NCBI GenBank assembly: GCA_002731985.1
Contig: PCCT01000033.1
Coordinates: forward strand, 3,391-18,853
From: Nitrospinota bacterium
GTDB taxonomy: Bacteria; Nitrospinota; Nitrospinia; Nitrospinales; VA-1
Reading direction: 5' to 3'
DNA: 15,463 nucleotides
Below, in pieces: positions 13,995-15,463 of this stretch. A model generated the notes under the pieces. It was given only the letters and a program-made list of their open reading frames with translations, was not told where the DNA came from and searched no databases. Within the stretch, counting starts at the first letter, position 1. Every line of letters starts with the position of its first letter. The position numbers were made by a program, and so were the translations under genes.

Positions 13995-14423
13995 ATGTTT
14001 TCGAGAATAGTTGCAACATTTCTGTTTTTATGTGTGATGGGTTTCTGGTCGTCCAGTGCCGTTGCTGGGATGCATGAGCACCATCATGGTCAGCATGGGA
14101 AATTAGAGCAGGTCGTTTCTCCATTTGATAAAAAACAGGATGTTCAATCAAAGCACTGCGCCCTCAAAAATCACGCCCATTATAGTTATTGTCCGCATGA
14201 CTTATTGAGTCCTTCTGCAAAAGGATTCAAGATAGCTTCCGATTGTGGTGGCAAATCATCAGGAACCGTTCCAACCAGTACCTCAACAGGTAAAAACCTT
14301 TTTACCTTGTCTGTGTTTAACGAAATGCCTGTTTTATACTTCTCTCAAAATATAGCAGGAATACTCCCTTCGTATAGTTTTCAGTTCGCTGATTCTTTAG
14401 ATCCGCCCCCTCGTTTTATCTAA
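13995..14423 (+). CDS. Secreted His/Cys-rich protein, probable metal binding
   Basis: The 142-residue product has a signal peptide (about 1-24, hydrophobic IVATFLFLCVMGFW, cleavage after AVA). The mature start is GMHEHHHGQHG, a metal-binding-type His cluster. A second cluster has HC at 54-55, H60, H62, C66 and H68, and C84 follows. The C-terminus has a hydrophobic stretch (VLYFSQNIAGILPSY) and ends in DPPPRFI, a tail I associate with small exported proteins near metal transport genes. No defined family is recognised. The ATG has GGAAG five bases upstream and stands 30 bases after a strong promoter. Its neighbours, a small Cys/His protein and a TonB-dependent receptor, suggest a role in metal capture or sensing in the periplasm. 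Confidence 0.75.
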   Translation: MFSRIVATFLFLCVMGFWSSSAVAGMHEHHHGQHGKLEQVVSPFDKKQDVQSKHCALKNHAHYSYCPHDLLSPSAKGFKIASDCGGKSSGTVPTSTSTGKNLFTLSVFNEMPVLYFSQNIAGILPSYSFQFADSLDPPPRFI

Positions 14424-14537
14424 TTAAATCCCAATAGTTTTACATTTTGAAGTAGGCCGTGTGTGCGATTACGTCTGCGTTTGTAGTTTGCGTGCGGCTA
14501 CGCTTGCTTTTACATAAAAATTAAAGGAGGAACGACC

Positions 14538-14717
14538 ATGCTTGTGAGTGATATGGCTGTTTGCGATCAACATAGAAATATTACAGCAGAATGTTTTTAT
14601 TGTGATTTGACTGAAGAAAAATTTTGGAAAGAAAAATATTTCAAAATGCTAAAGCAACATATGGCTACGGTTAAAGAACTGTACGAACTGGAAGACATCA
14701 ATGGGAGTAATGCGTAG
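14538..14717 (+). CDS. Small 59-residue Cys/His protein, unrecognised
   Basis: A short frame from ATG at 14538 to TAG at 14715-14717 encodes 59 residues. It has an excellent ribosome binding site, AAAGGAGG at 14523-14530, seven bases before the start. The N-terminal half contains C9-x2-H12 and C19-x2-C22 (VCDQHRNITAECFYCD), the spacing of a small zinc-knuckle or other metal site. The second half is a charged, amphipathic helix-like region (EEKFWKEKYFKMLKQHMATV). There is no signal peptide, so it should be cytosolic. It lies 114 bases after the His-rich protein and 79 bases before the TonB receptor, on the same strand, so it is likely co-transcribed. I do not recognise the family; a metal sensor or chaperone would fit the site, but this is inference. 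Confidence 0.65.
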   Translation: MLVSDMAVCDQHRNITAECFYCDLTEEKFWKEKYFKMLKQHMATVKELYELEDINGSNA

Positions 14718-14726
14718 GCTGATTTC

Positions 14727-14743
14727 TTTTGCGCATCGCAAAA
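14727..14743 (+). other. Perfect hairpin between the small protein and the receptor
   Basis: TTTTGCG (14727-14733) and CGCAAAA (14737-14743) flank a three-base loop. There is no T-run after it, so it is more likely an RNA-stability or attenuation element than a full terminator. AATTGAGAAA occurs twice around here (14743-14752, 14776-14785), the second overlapping the receptor's ribosome binding site. Confidence 0.45.
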
Positions 14744-14796
14744 ATTGAGAAAAGCCTCGTTGAACTAACAGTGCTAATTGAGAAAGGAAAGTTTTA

Positions 14797-15463
14797 ATGA
14801 ATTTTGGAAAAACAATTACTGTCGGTGCGCTTGTTGGATTTGCCGCGCTTTGTTTGATAAGCATTGACTTGGCCAACGCAGAGGAAGAAAAAAATGAAGG
14901 GGCCGCTCTACAAGAAATTATTATTGAAGCTCCAAAGGCAGAGCTTAAAGATACCTTTGAAGACTTCATGCCATTACCAACGGCAAAGTTCAAAGTGAAA
15001 AAGGAGGAAATTGAAACAATCAATGTAGTTACTGTAGAGGATGCGGTCCGCTACCTTCCTAGTATGGAAATTCGTCGCAGATACATTGGCGATCCCAATG
15101 GAGTTATATCGATGCGAGGGAATGGAAATTTTCAGACTGCACGTCATATGCTTTTTGTCGATGGTTTTCCATTACACAGTATGCTGCGTACCCGATGGAA
15201 TGGTGCTCCTCAATGGAATTTTGTGGCACCAGATGAAATAGGTTCCATCAATGTCACTTTTGGTCCATTTTCTCCCAAACACAGCGGTAATGCCATGGGT
15301 GGGGTGATTGATATTGTGACTCGGCAACAAAAATCCGGGTCGCAATTTTGACGGTTTTCTGCAACAATTCAAACGAATCGAGATTTGTTTCCAGTTCAGA
15401 TGAAAGTTCCTTAATAATGAGCGATAGAATCCACGGAGTCACCTTTTTATTGAAATTAGCCAA
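14797..15463 (+). pseudogene. TonB-dependent receptor, frame broken after the plug (partial)
   Basis: The frame from ATG at 14797 (AAAGGAAAG upstream) gives 184 residues to a TGA at 15349-15351. A signal peptide (about 1-28, ending ANA) is followed by a TonB-box-like ALQEIIIEA (37-45) and the complete plug domain: VEDAVRYLPSMEIRRRYIGD, GVISMRGNGNFQTARHMLFV, DGFPLHS, TRWNGAPQW, EIGSINVTFGPFSPKHSGN, AMGGVIDIVTRQ. The barrel should follow, for a total of about 650-750 residues. After the TGA no frame is open at once, but a different frame near the window end reads SLIMSDRIHGVTFLLKLA, which fits the first barrel strands of this family (GDRIGxFSFxL). One or more frameshifts near 15340-15400 therefore split the gene. 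It may be a mutation or an error. The ligand is unknown; the neighbours suggest a metal. Confidence 0.7.

Overview
The window looks like a piece of chromosome from a free-living Gram-negative bacterium of moderate GC content. Outer-membrane biology is indicated by a TonB-dependent receptor plug, a lipoprotein and secreted His-rich proteins. The hopanoid enzyme HpnH, a RodZ/PilT-type gene pair, NtrB/NtrC-type two-component remnants and a GT-C/TPR glycosyltransferase-like protein suggest a deltaproteobacterium- or Nitrospina-like organism. That placement is an inference from gene content and was not tested by a search.

Layout. 1-2830: a U32 peptidase-family [4Fe-4S] protein (TrhP/YegQ type), a possible small membrane protein on the minus strand, and hpnH. 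2846-4790: a minus-strand pentapeptide-repeat protein, then a rodZ gene with a good promoter; rodZ is followed three bases later by the first ~39 codons of pilT, which run into the tail of an unrelated TPR gene and then a strong terminator. 4791-5620: no intact gene by ordinary rules, but the end of a histidine kinase and a two-motif CDGSH iron-sulfur protein whose single in-frame TGA falls exactly on a cluster-ligand cysteine. 5664-6521: an FGE-fold lipoprotein. 6618-7165: a decayed DUF115 (Maf/MptE-like) gene ending against a tRNA-Leu(CAA) gene. 7275-7519: a spacer with three copies of a GGCAA-N3-GTTG element. 7520-9457: a large membrane GT-C/TPR protein, preceded by a decayed TPR gene once coupled to it. 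9969-10295: the Fis-like tail of a sigma-54 activator. 10409-13831: the housekeeping run folD, xseA, xseB, tlyA; tlyA is split by a frameshift in a run of nine A. 13931-15463: a strong promoter, a His-rich secreted protein, a 59-residue Cys/His protein with an excellent ribosome binding site, and a TonB-dependent receptor whose frame breaks near the window end.

How it fits together. The intact parts are ordinary housekeeping (folate C1 metabolism, exonuclease VII, rRNA methylation, cell shape, hopanoids) plus a probable metal-uptake cassette at the right edge. What stands out is how many gene ends and broken genes lie between them: at least six remnants or chimeras and two frameshifted genes in 15 kb. 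Sequence error could explain the single-base shifts, but not the large deletions and fused gene ends. The most interesting single item is the TGA-for-Cys CDGSH gene, which is either a selenoprotein candidate or a decaying gene; its second motif also stops at the His ligand, which favours decay.
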